Shown piece after piece: positions 55,216-64,000 of a stretch of DNA of 64,000 bases (position 1 is the stretch's first letter; every line of letters starts with the position of its first letter). A program made the position numbers and the translations under genes. Below the pieces are notes generated by a model, which saw nothing but the letters and a program-made list of their open reading frames with translations, had not been told where the DNA came from and searched no databases. The DNA is from Streptomyces dangxiongensis (GTDB lineage Bacteria > Actinomycetota > Actinomycetes > Streptomycetales > Streptomycetaceae), in assembly GCF_003675325.1 (NCBI RefSeq), contig NZ_CP033073.1:1364001-1428000 (forward strand), given 5' to 3'.

Positions 55216-55851
55216 TCACAGGTCGGCGGAGGCTCCCGGGGCCAGCCGCAGGTGGTCCGTGCCGCCCAGGGCGCCGATCTGGCGGTCGTAGATCGGGCGG
55301 GCCAGGTCGGTGAGCAGCGCGTCGTGGACGTCGTAGGCGCGCTGCGGCCCGACCTCGCGGACGTAGTCGATGACCTCGGAGATCTTGCTCCAGGGGGCCA
55401 TCACCGGAAGCATCAGGGTCTCCACGGAGCGGCCGGGGACGGTGAGGGCGTCGCCGGGGTGGAACACCCTGCCTCCGTCGATCAGGTAGCCGACGTTGGT
55501 GATCCGCGGGATGTCCGGGTGGATCACCGCGTGCAGCTCGCCGTGGACCTCCACCTCGAAGCCGGCGGCGGTGAAGGCGTCACCGTGGCCGACGGTGTGC
55601 ACCCGGCCCGGGAAGGCCGCCGCGATCCGGTCGGCGACGGACCTCGGCGCCCAGATCCCGGCGGCCGGGTTCGCCTCCAGGGCGGCCCGCAGCCGGCCCT
55701 CGTCGAAGTGGTCCGGGTGCTCGTGCGTGACCAGGACGGCGTCCGCGCCGACCGCCGCGTCCTCCTCGGAGAACCCGCCCGGGTCGATGACGAGGGTGCG
55801 CCCCTCCTTGTCGAGGCGGACACAGGCGTGGGACTTCTTCGTGAGCTTCAT
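55216..55851 (-). CDS. Metallo-beta-lactamase-fold hydrolase
   Basis: 211 residues. The zinc motif is VTHEHPDHFDEGRL (HxHxDH), followed by INPD-type strand, HGELHAVIHPDIPRITNVGY and GRVFHPGDALTVPG with the later His and Asp ligands. UlaG/UPF0173-like; substrate unknown. Forty bp upstream of xth on the same strand. Confidence 0.88.
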   Translation of the reverse strand: MKLTKKSHACVRLDKEGRTLVIDPGGFSEEDAAVGADAVLVTHEHPDHFDEGRLRAALEANPAAGIWAPRSVADRIAAAFPGRVHTVGHGDAFTAAGFEVEVHGELHAVIHPDIPRITNVGYLIDGGRVFHPGDALTVPGRSVETLMLPVMAPWSKISEVIDYVREVGPQRAYDVHDALLTDLARPIYDRQIGALGGTDHLRLAPGASADL

Positions 55852-55890
55852 GTCTCCCCATCCTGCCGCGTACGGCCGCCCCGCGCGGCC

Positions 55891-57180
55891 CTACTCGGCG
55901 GGTGTGGTCTCCTCCCGGATGACCTCCCGGGCCACCCGGAACGCACGGTTCGCGGCCGGCACCCCGCAGTAGACGGCCGCCTGGAGCAGCACCTCCGCGA
56001 TCTCGTGCGGGGTCAGTCCGTTGCGCAGGGCCGCGCGGGTGTGGGCCGCCAGCTCCTCCTGATGGCCGCCCGCGACCAGCGCGGTGAGCGTGATGCAGCT
56101 ACGGGTACGGCGGTCCAGGCCCGGCCGGTCCCAGATCTCGCCCCAGGCGTAGCGGGTGACGAACTCCTGGAAGTCCCCGGAGAACTCGTCGGCCTGCGCC
56201 AGCGCCCGGTCCACATGCGCGTCGCCGAGCACCTCCCGGCGGATCTTCAGCCCGGTCCCGTACCGGTCGGGCTGCCCGGCACCCTGCGCCGGTACGGCCG
56301 CCGGGGCGATCTCGGCGACCGGCGCGGCCTGCGGCGGGGCGGCCGGGGCCGGGACGGCCGGGGCGCTCGGCAGGACGCTCTGGCCGGTGTCGAAGGTCTG
56401 CTGCCAGGCGCTGGAGAAGTGGTGCACCAGCAGGTCGGTGACGGCGGCGGGCTGCTCCACCGGGACCAGGTGGGAGGCGCCGGGGACGACCGCGAGGCGG
56501 GCGTCCGGGATACCGGCGACCAGGGTGCGGGCCTCGGCGGGACCGGTGACCTGATCGTCGGCGCCGACCAGCACCAGGGTCGGCACACCGACCCGGCCCA
56601 GCTCCGGCCGGACGTCGAACCCGGCGAGGGCCTCGCAGGCGGCGATGTAGCAGCCCGGGTCGGTGGTGCGGACCATCTGCACCGCCCACTCGGTGATCGC
56701 CGGTTGCGCGGCGGCGAACCCGCCGGTGAACCAGCGGTCCGGCGCGGTCCGGGCGATCGGGTCGAGCCCGTTGGTGCGGACGATCACCCCGCGCTGCCGG
56801 AACTCGTCCGCGGTGCCGAACCGGGGCGAGGCCGCGACCAGCGCGAGGGAGGCCAGCCGCTCGGGGTGACGCAGGCCCAGCTCGATGCCGACGGCACCGC
56901 CCAGCGCACAGCCGGCGTACCCGAACCGCTGCACTCCGAGCGCGTCCAGCGTCACCAGCAGCCGGGCGGTCAGCTCGGCGACCGAACCGGCCGGGTGGGC
57001 GGGGGCGCCGCCGTGACCGGGCAGATCGAAGCGGAAGATCCGCCACTGCTTGGCCAGCTCCGGCACCTGGCGGTCCCACATGTGCCATGTGGTACCCAGT
57101 GAGGGACCCAAGATCAGGACCGGAGCGTCTTCTGGCCCGTCAAAGCGGTATTGCAGGGTGTTGGGTGGTGTCTCGCTCAC
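55891..57180 (-). CDS. PcaDC fusion: 3-oxoadipate enol-lactonase / 4-carboxymuconolactone decarboxylase
   Basis: 429 residues from a GTG at 57180 (an alternative GTG at 57204 adds eight residues). N-terminal alpha/beta-hydrolase: LGPSLGTTWHMWDRQVPELA, DLPGHGGAP, nucleophile GCALGGAVG-type elbow (YAGCALGGAVGIELG; Cys precedes the small-Ala site, unusual), LVLVGADDQVTGP and GASHLVPVEQP. After an Ala/Pro linker (about 255-300) comes a CMD domain with RTRSCITLTALVAGGHQEEL and CGVPAANRAF. The elbow has Ala where most lactonases have Ser, so lactonase activity needs checking. The protocatechuate steps fit if active. Confidence 0.8.
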   Translation of the reverse strand: MSETPPNTLQYRFDGPEDAPVLILGPSLGTTWHMWDRQVPELAKQWRIFRFDLPGHGGAPAHPAGSVAELTARLLVTLDALGVQRFGYAGCALGGAVGIELGLRHPERLASLALVAASPRFGTADEFRQRGVIVRTNGLDPIARTAPDRWFTGGFAAAQPAITEWAVQMVRTTDPGCYIAACEALAGFDVRPELGRVGVPTLVLVGADDQVTGPAEARTLVAGIPDARLAVVPGASHLVPVEQPAAVTDLLVHHFSSAWQQTFDTGQSVLPSAPAVPAPAAPPQAAPVAEIAPAAVPAQGAGQPDRYGTGLKIRREVLGDAHVDRALAQADEFSGDFQEFVTRYAWGEIWDRPGLDRRTRSCITLTALVAGGHQEELAAHTRAALRNGLTPHEIAEVLLQAAVYCGVPAANRAFRVAREVIREETTPAE

Positions 57181-57708
57181 GCCCCAGACCCTCTCACGTC
57201 TCACGAAATCTCACACAGCCCGGGGAAGCCGGCGGCTCGATGCACCCGCGGCTCGACTCGTCGGGTACTGCCGACGGCCTCGTCGATCGAGTCTGAGCCT
57301 CTCAGCGTGTACGCGCGCCCCTGACGCAGTGCGGCCTGCTGGCCGCACTCTCGCCCGGTCCTCGCGTCGACGCGCTGCTTCCTCCATCAGCACAGCCGCC
57401 AGCCGTTCCGAGTTTGCAGCAAAGCATGTGGCGCCGTCCCGAAGGAAGGGCTGAGCCCGCCGACGCGATTACGACACCGTCCCTTCGGTAGCATCGCTGC
57501 AAGAGATCCTCACCCGGTAGGCAAACCGCACTGATGCAGGCACAGAGCCCAGTGGACACCGCTGCGCAGTCACCCGCCGTTTGACCGTCCCAGGCGTTCA
57601 ATCCACCGAGTGCGGGGAGGATTGGGCAACCCACCTCAACGCCTCGAAGGCCACCGGTCGACAGAACAGACTCCCTCCATATCACCCGGCGAACCGTTGA
57701 CGAGCCTG
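57181..57708. other. Intergenic/accessory junction, no gene seen
   Basis: About 530 bp. Sequence composition changes here from about 72% GC toward lower GC. Frames are short and none has a known motif. It is the left flank of the IS-like element. Confidence 0.45.
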
Positions 57709-58784
57709 GCCTCAGATCTTGAGGTTGTGATCGGTTCTGCTCGGGTTGCCGCCAGGGGCGGAGGCGGGCTGGGAGGGGGTCGCCGCGCCGGTTGTCGTGG
57801 CTGACGGTGGCCCGGGTCTGGTGCAGGGCTCGCCAGTGATGCTGCTGGAGGTGGTAGGCGTCGCTGTGGTGGGCGGTCAGGGCGGTGGCCGCGAGGAGAC
57901 AGGCGAGGGCTGGGACGGTCAGCCGGATCAGCGGAAGGCGCCCCTTCCCGCCGTCTCCTGCGCTCTTCCCTCGTCTGCCGGGTCAGGGCCGGCGCGCTGC
58001 CCGGGGAGATCGGGTTCTGGTTCTGGGTCGGGGTGGCGGGCGCGCTGGACGGTTAGGAAGGCCAGGGCGGGCATCGCGCAGGTGACGTGCCGGTGCCAGG
58101 ACGTCCATCGGCGGACCTGGTACTGGCCGAGGCCGGTGATCTGTTTGGCGAGTTCGTTGTTCTCCTCGATCTTCCAGCGGACCCCGGCCCTCACGATCGC
58201 CTCGGTGACCGGGTCGGCGGCCGGGGCATGGACGAGGAAGTACGCGTACTCGAAGTCGACGTGGCCGCCGGCCAGTTGCTTCTTCTCGGTGCTTCGGCGG
58301 ATCAACAGTCTGGTGGGCGAAGCCGTCGGCCGGTATCTGTCCGGGCAGGGTCACCTCGAACCAGGTCCAGTCGTAGGCTCGCTGTCCCTTGGCGCCCTCG
58401 CCCTGGCTGCGGCGTTCCCACTGCTCGCGCACCGTGGCGTAGTGCAGCAGGTCACCGGCCACCGCGCCCTGCAGCATGGCGAGGCCCATCTTCGGCTTGG
58501 TGGCGAAGGCGACCTCGTCGGGGACTCCGGCCGCCCGGCACCGCTCACGATCGCCGGTCCAGGACTGCGGCAGGTACAGACGCCGGTCGTAGAAGGTGTG
58601 GCCACTCGCGGCGGCATAGGTGAGCATCACCATGACTTGGCAGTTGCGGACGTCACCGGTCGTCCCGCAGTGCTGGTGGCCGATCCCAACGGACTTGTCA
58701 CCCTTCTTGATCACCTGGGTGTCGTCCAGCATCAGCATGGCCGGACAACGGTCAGCACCGATCACCAGTCACAAGATCTGAGGC
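57709..58784 (-). mobile_element. IS701-like insertion sequence, degenerate
   Basis: About 1.08 kb bounded by imperfect inverted repeats: GCCTCAGATCTTG at 57709-57721 and its complement at 58772-58784, extended by GTGATCGGTTCTG versus GTGATCGGTGCTG further in. It carries a transposase frame on the minus strand that starts right beside the right end, as if internal DNA had been lost. No target duplication was found. Confidence 0.65.
57928..58765 (-). pseudogene. IS701-family transposase, truncated and frameshifted
   Basis: MLMLDDTQVIKKGDKSVGIG supplies the DD signature, then HQHCGTTGDVRNCQVMVMLT, RLYLPQSWTGDRERCRAAGV, FATKPKMGLAMLQGAV, and after a one-base shift near 58311 STEKKQLAGGHVDFEYAYFL, GVRWKIEENNELAKQITGLG and QVRRWTSWHRHVTC. 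These are DDE transposase blocks of IS701. About the first 100 residues and possibly the end are missing. Confidence 0.75.
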
Positions 58785-59010
58785 TGTAGCACCTGACAGT
58801 GTTAGAAAAACCTATCCCTGCCAAATCGCAGCGAGGCCCGGATAGCGTCTCACTGACAGGCGGCAGCATACGGAAACGTGAAGAACCGCCGATCCGAGGT
58901 CTGCCCTGCGGCCCAAACTCAGGCCGATTAGTGTCCACAAGTGCCGTCGACGAACTTTGTTCTGAGTCTTTAACGAACCCGGGACACCTATCTATATGAA
59001 AGAGCTCACC

Positions 59011-59925
59011 ATGGCCATACATGTCGTTATCGGCGCCGGTTCCATCGGCACGAATGTCGCTCGCCTGCTCGCCGACCGCGGTGAAAGCGTCCGCATTATC
59101 ACGCGCAGCGGCTCGGGCCCGGAGTATCCGCAGGTCGAACGGGTCGCCGCGGATGCCTCCGACCCGGGCCGCTTGACCGAACTGTCTCGCGGCGCAAAGG
59201 TAATCTATCACTGCGCGAACCCGCCTTCCTACACAATGTGGGAACGACTGTTGCCGCCCATGCAGAATGCGGTCATCACAGCCGCGAAAGCAAACAGGGC
59301 CGTGCTGGCAATTACTGGCAGCATGTACGCTTACGGCCCGCAGCCTGGCGGCATGATGAACGAATACACCCCCATGGCCGCCACTGGCCCTAAAGGCCGT
59401 CTCCGTAAACGGCTGTGGGAGCAGGCCCTTAACGCCGGAATCCGCACTGTGGAGGTTCGCGGGTCCGACTACATCGGCAGGGACTCGAATGGCCTGTATT
59501 CCATAATCATTGAGCCGGCAATGAAGACGGGCCGAGCAGCCTGGGTGCCTGCCGATCTAGACGCGCCACATACCTTCACCTTCAACGGAGACATGGCTCA
59601 GGCCCTGGTCGCACTTGGGAATGATGAGCGTGCGTGGGGTCAGGCGTGGCATGTGCCGTCGCCACCGGCCATCAGCATCCGTGAACTGGCGCGGCGCTAC
59701 GCCGCCGCTGCAGGTCGGCCCCCGGTCAAGCTGATCCCGATGCCACGCGCGGCAATGCGCACAGCCGGGCTTCTCGTGCCGACAGCGCGTGAAATGGCCG
59801 AAATGGACTATCAGTGGTACTCACCGTTCCTCATGGACGCCTCAAAAACAGCTGACACCTTCGGCCTCACAGCCACCGACCTAGACATCATTGTCAATGA
59901 TCAGGTGAGCGCGGCCGCGGCTTGA
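59011..59925 (+). CDS. NAD(P)-dependent epimerase/dehydratase-like SDR
   Basis: 304 residues from the ATG 59011 (AAAGAG nearby); 58996 is an in-frame alternative. Extended SDR: VVIGAGSIGTNVARLLADRG, then NPPSYTMWERLLPPMQNAVI, MYAYGPQPGGM and NGDMAQALVALGND, as in the atypical NAD-dependent epimerases. GC content is clearly below the chromosome, with A/T-ending codons, a sign of import. Substrate unknown; a Dabb-domain gene follows 175 bp on. Confidence 0.8.
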   Translation: MAIHVVIGAGSIGTNVARLLADRGESVRIITRSGSGPEYPQVERVAADASDPGRLTELSRGAKVIYHCANPPSYTMWERLLPPMQNAVITAAKANRAVLAITGSMYAYGPQPGGMMNEYTPMAATGPKGRLRKRLWEQALNAGIRTVEVRGSDYIGRDSNGLYSIIIEPAMKTGRAAWVPADLDAPHTFTFNGDMAQALVALGNDERAWGQAWHVPSPPAISIRELARRYAAAAGRPPVKLIPMPRAAMRTAGLLVPTAREMAEMDYQWYSPFLMDASKTADTFGLTATDLDIIVNDQVSAAAA

Positions 59926-60100
59926 TCCCGCCTCCCGATTTCGACGGCAAGCAGCGATTCCGGCACTTCGCTTCGTCATGACACGTCCGGCGAATCAGCC
60001 CTTGTCGCATTTGCGTCAATCCTGCGATGAGGCCCACCATCTGGGCTGTGTCGTGAAAGGTATCCCTTTTCGGCAGTGAGAAACAACGACAGGAGTAGCC

Positions 60101-60505
60101 ATGATCTACCACATCAACCGCGCGAAGGCTAAGGCCGAAGTCACCCCCGAGCAAATCGAGGCTGCCTTGGAAAGTTGGCGCAACCAAGGACGGTCCAACC
60201 CGGCCGTGAAGTCTTTCATGGTTGGCCGCGATCTCGGCGGGGACTTCGACTACAGCTGTGTCTTCGTCGTTGAGGACCTCGACGGCCTCTACGAGTACCT
60301 GACCCACCCCGCGACTATCGGGACTGACCATCTGGGCCTGGCGCTGCTCGAACGCCTCGACATCTTCGACATCAGCGACGACGATGACCCTGACCTGTAC
60401 GCGAAAATCGAAGAGCTGCACCGCCGCCGCAGCGCCCTGAACCCGGAGATTCCCAGCATGCTTTCGGACGTCCCAGACTTCCGCGGCGCCGGCGCGAACG
60501 ACTAA
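60101..60505 (+). CDS. Dabb (stress-responsive A/B barrel) domain protein
   Basis: 134 residues from the ATG 60101 after AGGAG. Dimeric A/B-barrel fold: IYHINRAKAKAEVTPEQIEA, VKSFMVGRDLGGDFDYSCVF, VVEDLDGLYEYLTHP, then an acidic tail. Dabb proteins include plant and fungal polyketide cyclases and bacterial stress proteins. Low GC like its neighbour; a 14-bp inverted repeat lies just after the stop. Confidence 0.75.
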   Translation: MIYHINRAKAKAEVTPEQIEAALESWRNQGRSNPAVKSFMVGRDLGGDFDYSCVFVVEDLDGLYEYLTHPATIGTDHLGLALLERLDIFDISDDDDPDLYAKIEELHRRRSALNPEIPSMLSDVPDFRGAGAND

Positions 60506-60511
60506 TCAGCA

Positions 60512-60566
60512 CGTCACGACCGGCAAGTATACGCAGCAAGGCACACAGCACCTGCCGGTCGTGACG
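60512..60566. repeat. 14-bp perfect inverted repeat
   Basis: CGTCACGACCGGCA (60512-60525) and TGCCGGTCGTGACG (60553-60566) flank 27 nt, directly after the Dabb gene. Either a long-loop terminator or the mark of a mobile unit. Confidence 0.7.
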
Positions 60567-60625
60567 CAATCACCGCACCGTAGAGCAGACGTCATCCGAA
60601 TTCGTCACCAGCAGAGAGATGACGT

Positions 60626-61440
60626 GACTTCCTCGAGCAAGACGCTGGCACGCTGCTAGTGTCTACGGCATTGTTCAGCCTGGTGTTAGGCTCCCCAAAC
60701 GCTGAACCATAGGGTTGGAGCTCGCTGGCATCGTGGGGCTTCCTCGTCGGAGCCGCTGTGTTACTCGCTGTCTTTGTGCTCTGGCAGCACCATGCCGCGT
60801 ATCCGTTGTTGCCGCTGCTGATACTGCGCGACCGCGACCGAGTCGCGTCCTTCGTCTCGGTAATAGTGGGGGGCATCGGCCTGTTCGCCGTGTTGTTGTT
60901 CGTGACGTATTAGGTGCAATCAACACTCGGATTCCCACCGGTCAGGACCGGCGTTGCTTTCCTGCCGATGATCGCGACGCTGGTACTGGCCGCGCAGCCT
61001 GGGAAAAAACGTGTTTGTGCCGCGGTTCGGTCCGAAGGTCGTGGTTTAGCTCGGCATGCTGCTAGCGGCGACCGCGTTGGTGCTGTTCACCCGGCTACAG
61101 GTGGATAGCGGCTACACCGCTCGCTTACTGCTGCCGCTCATACGTATTGCGGCTCCACTCCGAGCGTCGCGACCACCGACGCGGGCATGATCGTCCCCAT
61201 CCCGGCCCCGATGAATCAGGTCGGCGGCTCGATCGGAACCGCGCTGCTCATACTATTGTTACGACTGCCTCCGGCGCTTACGGTGCTGCCCGGGCCGGCC
61301 GGGCGGATGATTTTTTGTAGTCGCTCCGTTCTATTGGATCGGATTGCGCTAACCTCAATCCTCGCAACGAGTCGCCGACTGCTTCACTGCCGACTACGCG
61401 GCGGAGGTGCCGCACCGTCCTGCAGATAGTTTTACTGGGC
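60626..61440 (+). pseudogene. DHA2-type MFS exporter remnant
   Basis: In-frame stops break otherwise clear MFS sequence: GTLLVSTALFSLVLGSPNAE then TAG (60710-60712), SLASWGFLVGAAVLLAVFVL, PLLPLLILRDRDRVASFVSV, LFAVLLFVTY then TAG, QSTLGFPPVRTGVAFLPMIA, then frameshifted MLLAATALVLFTRLQ and PAPMNQVGGSIGTALL. Several shifts and stops; the first half of the transporter is absent. Confidence 0.75.
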
Positions 61441-61544
61441 GGGAGCGTGTGCTGATGAACTGGTCCTTGGTATTTACCCGAGTGCCCGATCTGCAAGCAA
61501 GAGTTCTGCGGACAGCGGTTTCGGGGTCCGAGGTGTGGTCCGAA

Positions 61545-61725
61545 TGGGAGCAGATCGATGCCGTGTTTGGTGGCGGTGGCGAGGTAAGAACGCAGATGGC
61601 AGCGGTGTTCCGCCGGTCAGGGTCCGCATGCCACCGGAGATCTTCTGCCGGACTTTGACCATGCGGACTTCCCGTTCGGCGGCGTTGTTGTCGAACGGAA
61701 AACGGCGACCGAGCGGACCGGCGCC
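61545..61725 (-). pseudogene. IS66-family transposase remnant
   Basis: [30 protein letters not shown], then in another frame [16 protein letters not shown]: the conserved C-terminal end of the IS66 TnpC transposase. Only about 60 residues persist. Confidence 0.75.
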
Positions 61726-61777
61726 ACACCATCGCCCGCTTGACACACCCGTCTCAAACGCAGGGGAAATCACAGCT

Positions 61778-61803
61778 CGCGCGGCTCACTCCGCGCGCTT
61801 TTG
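61778..61803 (+). terminator. Candidate terminator in the decayed zone
   Basis: CGCGCGG / CCGCGCG (7 bp, 6-nt loop), then GCTTTT. Confidence 0.4.
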
Positions 61804-61986
61804 GAGGGGCCCGTACTGCACCGGCGCGTCCACCCCGGCCGGAGCATTCGCGCAGGTCGCCGTCGCGCATCCGCACCGCCGCGCCACGAGCCGGTGCTCG
61901 ACAACCCGGGAAGTTGCCCATCACGCCGCCGATAGATGATCACCCGCCAGGCCCGCACGGCACGGCCCCCCGCCGCCGCGGCGGTG

Positions 61987-62601
61987 TCAGGACAGGGGCC
62001 AGTGGCGCAAGGCGGCGTCGGCCAGCTCCTGCAGGTCGTCGCGGGCGACGCCGCTCGCGGCCTGGACGGCGATGCCGTAGGCGACGGTGGTGAGGTAGCG
62101 GGCCAGGAGGCCGGGGTCGGTCTGCGGGGGCAGATCGCCGTCATCGACGGCGCGCCGGAACCGCTCGCGGATGCGGGCGTATCCGGTAGTGCGCCAGTCG
62201 ACGAGGAGGGCGCGGACGTCCTGGCCGGACTCGCTGGTGGTCAGGGCCCCCTGGACGCCCAGGCAGCCGTGGGGGTGGCCCGCGCGGGTGGTGGTGCGCA
62301 CGGTGCCGGCCAGGATGGCGGTGGCGACGCCAAAGGCGGTCGGCTGCTCCAGGGCCTGGGCCAGGTAGGCGCTCGGGCCGTCGGTGTAGCGCTCCAACAC
62401 CTTGCGGAACAGCTGCTCCTTGTTGCCGAACGCGGCGTACATGCTGGTGGTGGAGATACCCATCGCGTGCGTCAGGCCGGCGGTGCTGGCCCCCTCGTAG
62501 CCGTGCTGCCAGAACACCAGCATGGCGCGCTCAAGGGCGGCGTCGGCGTCGAATCCTCGCGGTCGGCCGATCGGGCCGGTCGGTTTCGTCTCCACCCCCA
62601 C
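61987..62601 (-). CDS. TetR/AcrR-family regulator
   Basis: 204 residues. [20 protein letters not shown] and [38 protein letters not shown] give the N-terminal helix-turn-helix; the rest is the TetR ligand domain ([20 protein letters not shown]). Divergent from a reductase remnant and SnoaL-like gene, with a perfect 36-bp palindrome 40 bp upstream, the likely operator for itself and the divergent genes. Confidence 0.9.
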   Translation of the reverse strand: MGVETKPTGPIGRPRGFDADAALERAMLVFWQHGYEGASTAGLTHAMGISTTSMYAAFGNKEQLFRKVLERYTDGPSAYLAQALEQPTAFGVATAILAGTVRTTTRAGHPHGCLGVQGALTTSESGQDVRALLVDWRTTGYARIRERFRRAVDDGDLPPQTDPGLLARYLTTVAYGIAVQAASGVARDDLQELADAALRHWPLS

Positions 62602-62640
62602 ACCCTACCCCTTCCGCAGTGATCGCTGCAGAAATGCTAC

Positions 62641-62676
62641 GGTCCACTTCTGCAGCGACTGCTGCAGAAGTGGACC
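62641..62676. promoter_or_regulatory. 36-bp perfect palindrome, TetR operator candidate
   Basis: GGTCCACTTCTGCAGC, GACT, GCTGCAGAAGTGGACC: 16-bp perfect arms. A half-site GCTGCAGAA recurs at 62625-62633, nearer the TetR start. Confidence 0.75.
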
Positions 62677-62838
62677 CGGCTCTACGACCAGGTCGGCTTC
62701 GACACCGTCAACAACAGTCCATTGAGCGCCTCGTGGCGCACGGCCCCCGGTCAACCCGCCTGGGCCGCGCTGGCGCACCAAACGCGCGACGAGCTCATCG
62801 CCAACCTCAGCCGAGCACAGCGCCTTGCTCCGACGTGA
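62659..62838 (+). pseudogene. C-terminal remnant of an NADPH-dependent reductase
   Basis: A frame read from inside the palindrome: [56 protein letters not shown] then stop. This resembles the C-terminus of F420/NADP-type reductases (GFD.VD.GPL..SWR). No start or Rossmann part remains. Confidence 0.5.
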
Positions 62839-62957
62839 CGCTGACCGGCGGGCCCCCTCCGCGGCCGCGGCCGTCCGGCGCGGCCGCGGCGGCATTCCCG
62901 TTCGGAACCCTCCACGCGCGGCTCCGATCCGGAGCCACCCCACAGAAAGGCCCTCAC

Positions 62958-63350
62958 ATGTCCGACAGTGATCTGCGCACGTTCTACCGGCGCTACCTCG
63001 AAGCGCTCAACGCCCACCAATTCGATGGCATGGACGCATTCATCAACGAACGGACCACGTTGAACGGGGAGCCCGCCACCCGCGACGACCTCCTGGCCGT
63101 GCAGCGGCAGGACGTGGACGCGGTACCGGACCTGCACTGGGAGTTGCAGGAGCTGCTCTTCGACGGTGACCGTCTGGCTGCGCGCCTGGTCAACACCGGC
63201 ACCCCCGTGAAGCCCTGGCTCGGCGTGGCTCCCACCGGCGCCTCGTTCGAGATCGTCGAGTACGCCATCTACCAGGTCCGCGACGGGCGGTTCGTGCACA
63301 TGACCGCCCTGCACGACGCCGGTGAACTGCGCCGGCAGCTAACCGGCTGA
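62958..63350 (+). CDS. SnoaL-like polyketide cyclase/ester cyclase family protein
   Basis: 130 residues from the ATG 62958 after GAAAGG. NTF2-like alpha+beta barrel: [79 protein letters not shown]. Such small proteins are often linked to SDRs, as here (gene at 63434). Substrate unknown. Confidence 0.8.
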   Translation: MSDSDLRTFYRRYLEALNAHQFDGMDAFINERTTLNGEPATRDDLLAVQRQDVDAVPDLHWELQELLFDGDRLAARLVNTGTPVKPWLGVAPTGASFEIVEYAIYQVRDGRFVHMTALHDAGELRRQLTG

Positions 63351-63433
63351 CCTGCAACTTCGCGCCTGCCCCACTTGGACATGTCCGCATACCGAGAATG
63401 GCCCGCTCGGGCACTTCACTTGCGAGGATCTGC

Positions 63434-64000
63434 ATGACCATCACACTGATCACCGGGGCCAACAAGGGCATCGGCTTCGAGACCGCCCGACAGCTACTGG
63501 CGGTGGGCCACGTGGTCTACCTCGGCGCGCGGGACGTCGAGCGCGGACAGCAGGCCGCGGCGGCGTTGGACGCGAGATTCGTGCAGCTCGACGTGACCGA
63601 TGACGCCTCCGTGCACAGCGCGCTGGCGGCCATCGACGCGGCCGAGGGCCGGCTCGACGTCCTGGTGAACAACGCAGGCATCTTGGGGGACGGAGCCCTC
63701 GACGGCCCCACCGCCCTGCGCGCCTTCGACACCAACGCGGTCGGCCTCGTGCGGGTCACGGAAGCGGCGCTGCCCCTGCTGCGCAAGTCCGCGAACCCCA
63801 CCGTGGTGACCGTCTCCAGCAGCGCCGGATCCTTCTGGGCCGTGACCAACCCGGACCGTCCGGAGTACGCCTTGCCGCTGGCGCTGTACTCGGCGTCCAA
63901 GGCCGCCGCCACCATGCTCACCGTCCAGTACGCCAAGGCCCATCCGAGCATCAAGTTCAACGCCGTCGAACCCGGCACCACCGCGACGGACCTGACGGCG
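63434..64000 (+). CDS. Short-chain dehydrogenase/reductase (partial, continues off the window)
   Basis: 189 codons seen from the ATG 63434. TGANKGIGFETARQLL is the NAD(P)-binding motif, VLVNNAGILGDG the central strand, TVVTVSSSAGS the catalytic Ser, and YSASKAAATM the Tyr-x3-Lys. Family is clear; end and substrate are unknown. Eighty-three bp after the SnoaL-like gene and probably co-transcribed under the TetR control region. Confidence 0.9.
   Translation, partial: MTITLITGANKGIGFETARQLLAVGHVVYLGARDVERGQQAAAALDARFVQLDVTDDASVHSALAAIDAAEGRLDVLVNNAGILGDGALDGPTALRAFDTNAVGLVRVTEAALPLLRKSANPTVVTVSSSAGSFWAVTNPDRPEYALPLALYSASKAAATMLTVQYAKAHPSIKFNAVEPGTTATDLTA

Noticed and set aside
57302..57685. Minus-strand frame left of the IS element
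   Set aside because: Low-complexity, no motif, no ribosome site.
1..64000. tRNA, rRNA genes and CRISPR arrays
   Set aside because: No cloverleaf-like segments, rRNA signatures or regularly spaced repeats were recognised on reading.

Overview
The window is about 72% GC, uses G/C-ending codons and places Shine-Dalgarno motifs of the GGAGG type before many genes. With the ethylmalonyl-CoA genes, psd/pssA, a pcaDC fusion and secreted hydrolases it is typical Streptomyces (or Kitasatospora) chromosome. From memory, the order crotonyl-CoA reductase cluster, psd-pssA, Sir2, Ogt/AdaA-AlkA, pyrimidine catabolism, Clp ATPase resembles the SCO6475-SCO6408 stretch of S. coelicolor.

Layout. 1-9.2 kb: SpoIIE-type phosphatase (cut by the window edge), an MFS exporter with an unusual repeat tail, an SRPBCC protein, a radical SAM protein with an SOS box, a secreted peptidase, a GNAT and a HEAT protein. 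9.6-19.0 kb: a fused 3-hydroxyacyl-CoA dehydrogenase, a TetR regulator and the ethylmalonyl-CoA operon ccr-ecm-mcl-mch-mcd, with a promoter/operator and a long leader before ccr. 19.1-20.7 kb: phosphatidylethanolamine synthesis (psd-pssA). 20.8-32.3 kb: glycerate kinase, an ADP-ribose trio (ADP-ribosylglycohydrolase, NUDIX, Sir2), an alkylation-repair pair (ogt, adaA-alkA), an MTHFR-like protein, a macrodomain protein and an inositol monophosphatase. Broken genes also lie here: a chitin-type LPMO beside an intact DasR site, and a collapsed gamma-glutamyltransferase.

32.8-38.8 kb is an accessory-looking island and the best candidate for an undescribed system. It holds a Crp-family regulator, a canonical Crp palindrome, a class III nucleotidyl-cyclase-like protein, a P-loop NTPase with helical repeats, a sigma-like protein, an excisionase-like HTH protein and a protein with an NDT/TIR-like nucleotide-binding fold. 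The genes share one strand and several overlap.

39-57.2 kb: a lipoprotein, the reductive pyrimidine catabolism operon, a Clp ATPase, a gamma-glutamyltranspeptidase, a secreted CocE-type hydrolase, exonuclease III and pcaDC. 57.2-61.8 kb is a decayed, lower-GC accessory zone (IS701-like element, SDR and Dabb genes, MFS pseudogene, IS66 remnant). 62-64 kb: a TetR gene with a perfect 36-bp palindrome, a reductase remnant, a SnoaL-like protein and the start of an SDR.

Several well-conserved genes carry isolated 1-bp frameshifts, mostly in G/C runs (MFS, hydroxyacyl-CoA dehydrogenase, mcl, ogt, FAD oxidoreductase, clpC). They look more like assembly errors than true mutations. All calls are from reading alone; no database search was run.
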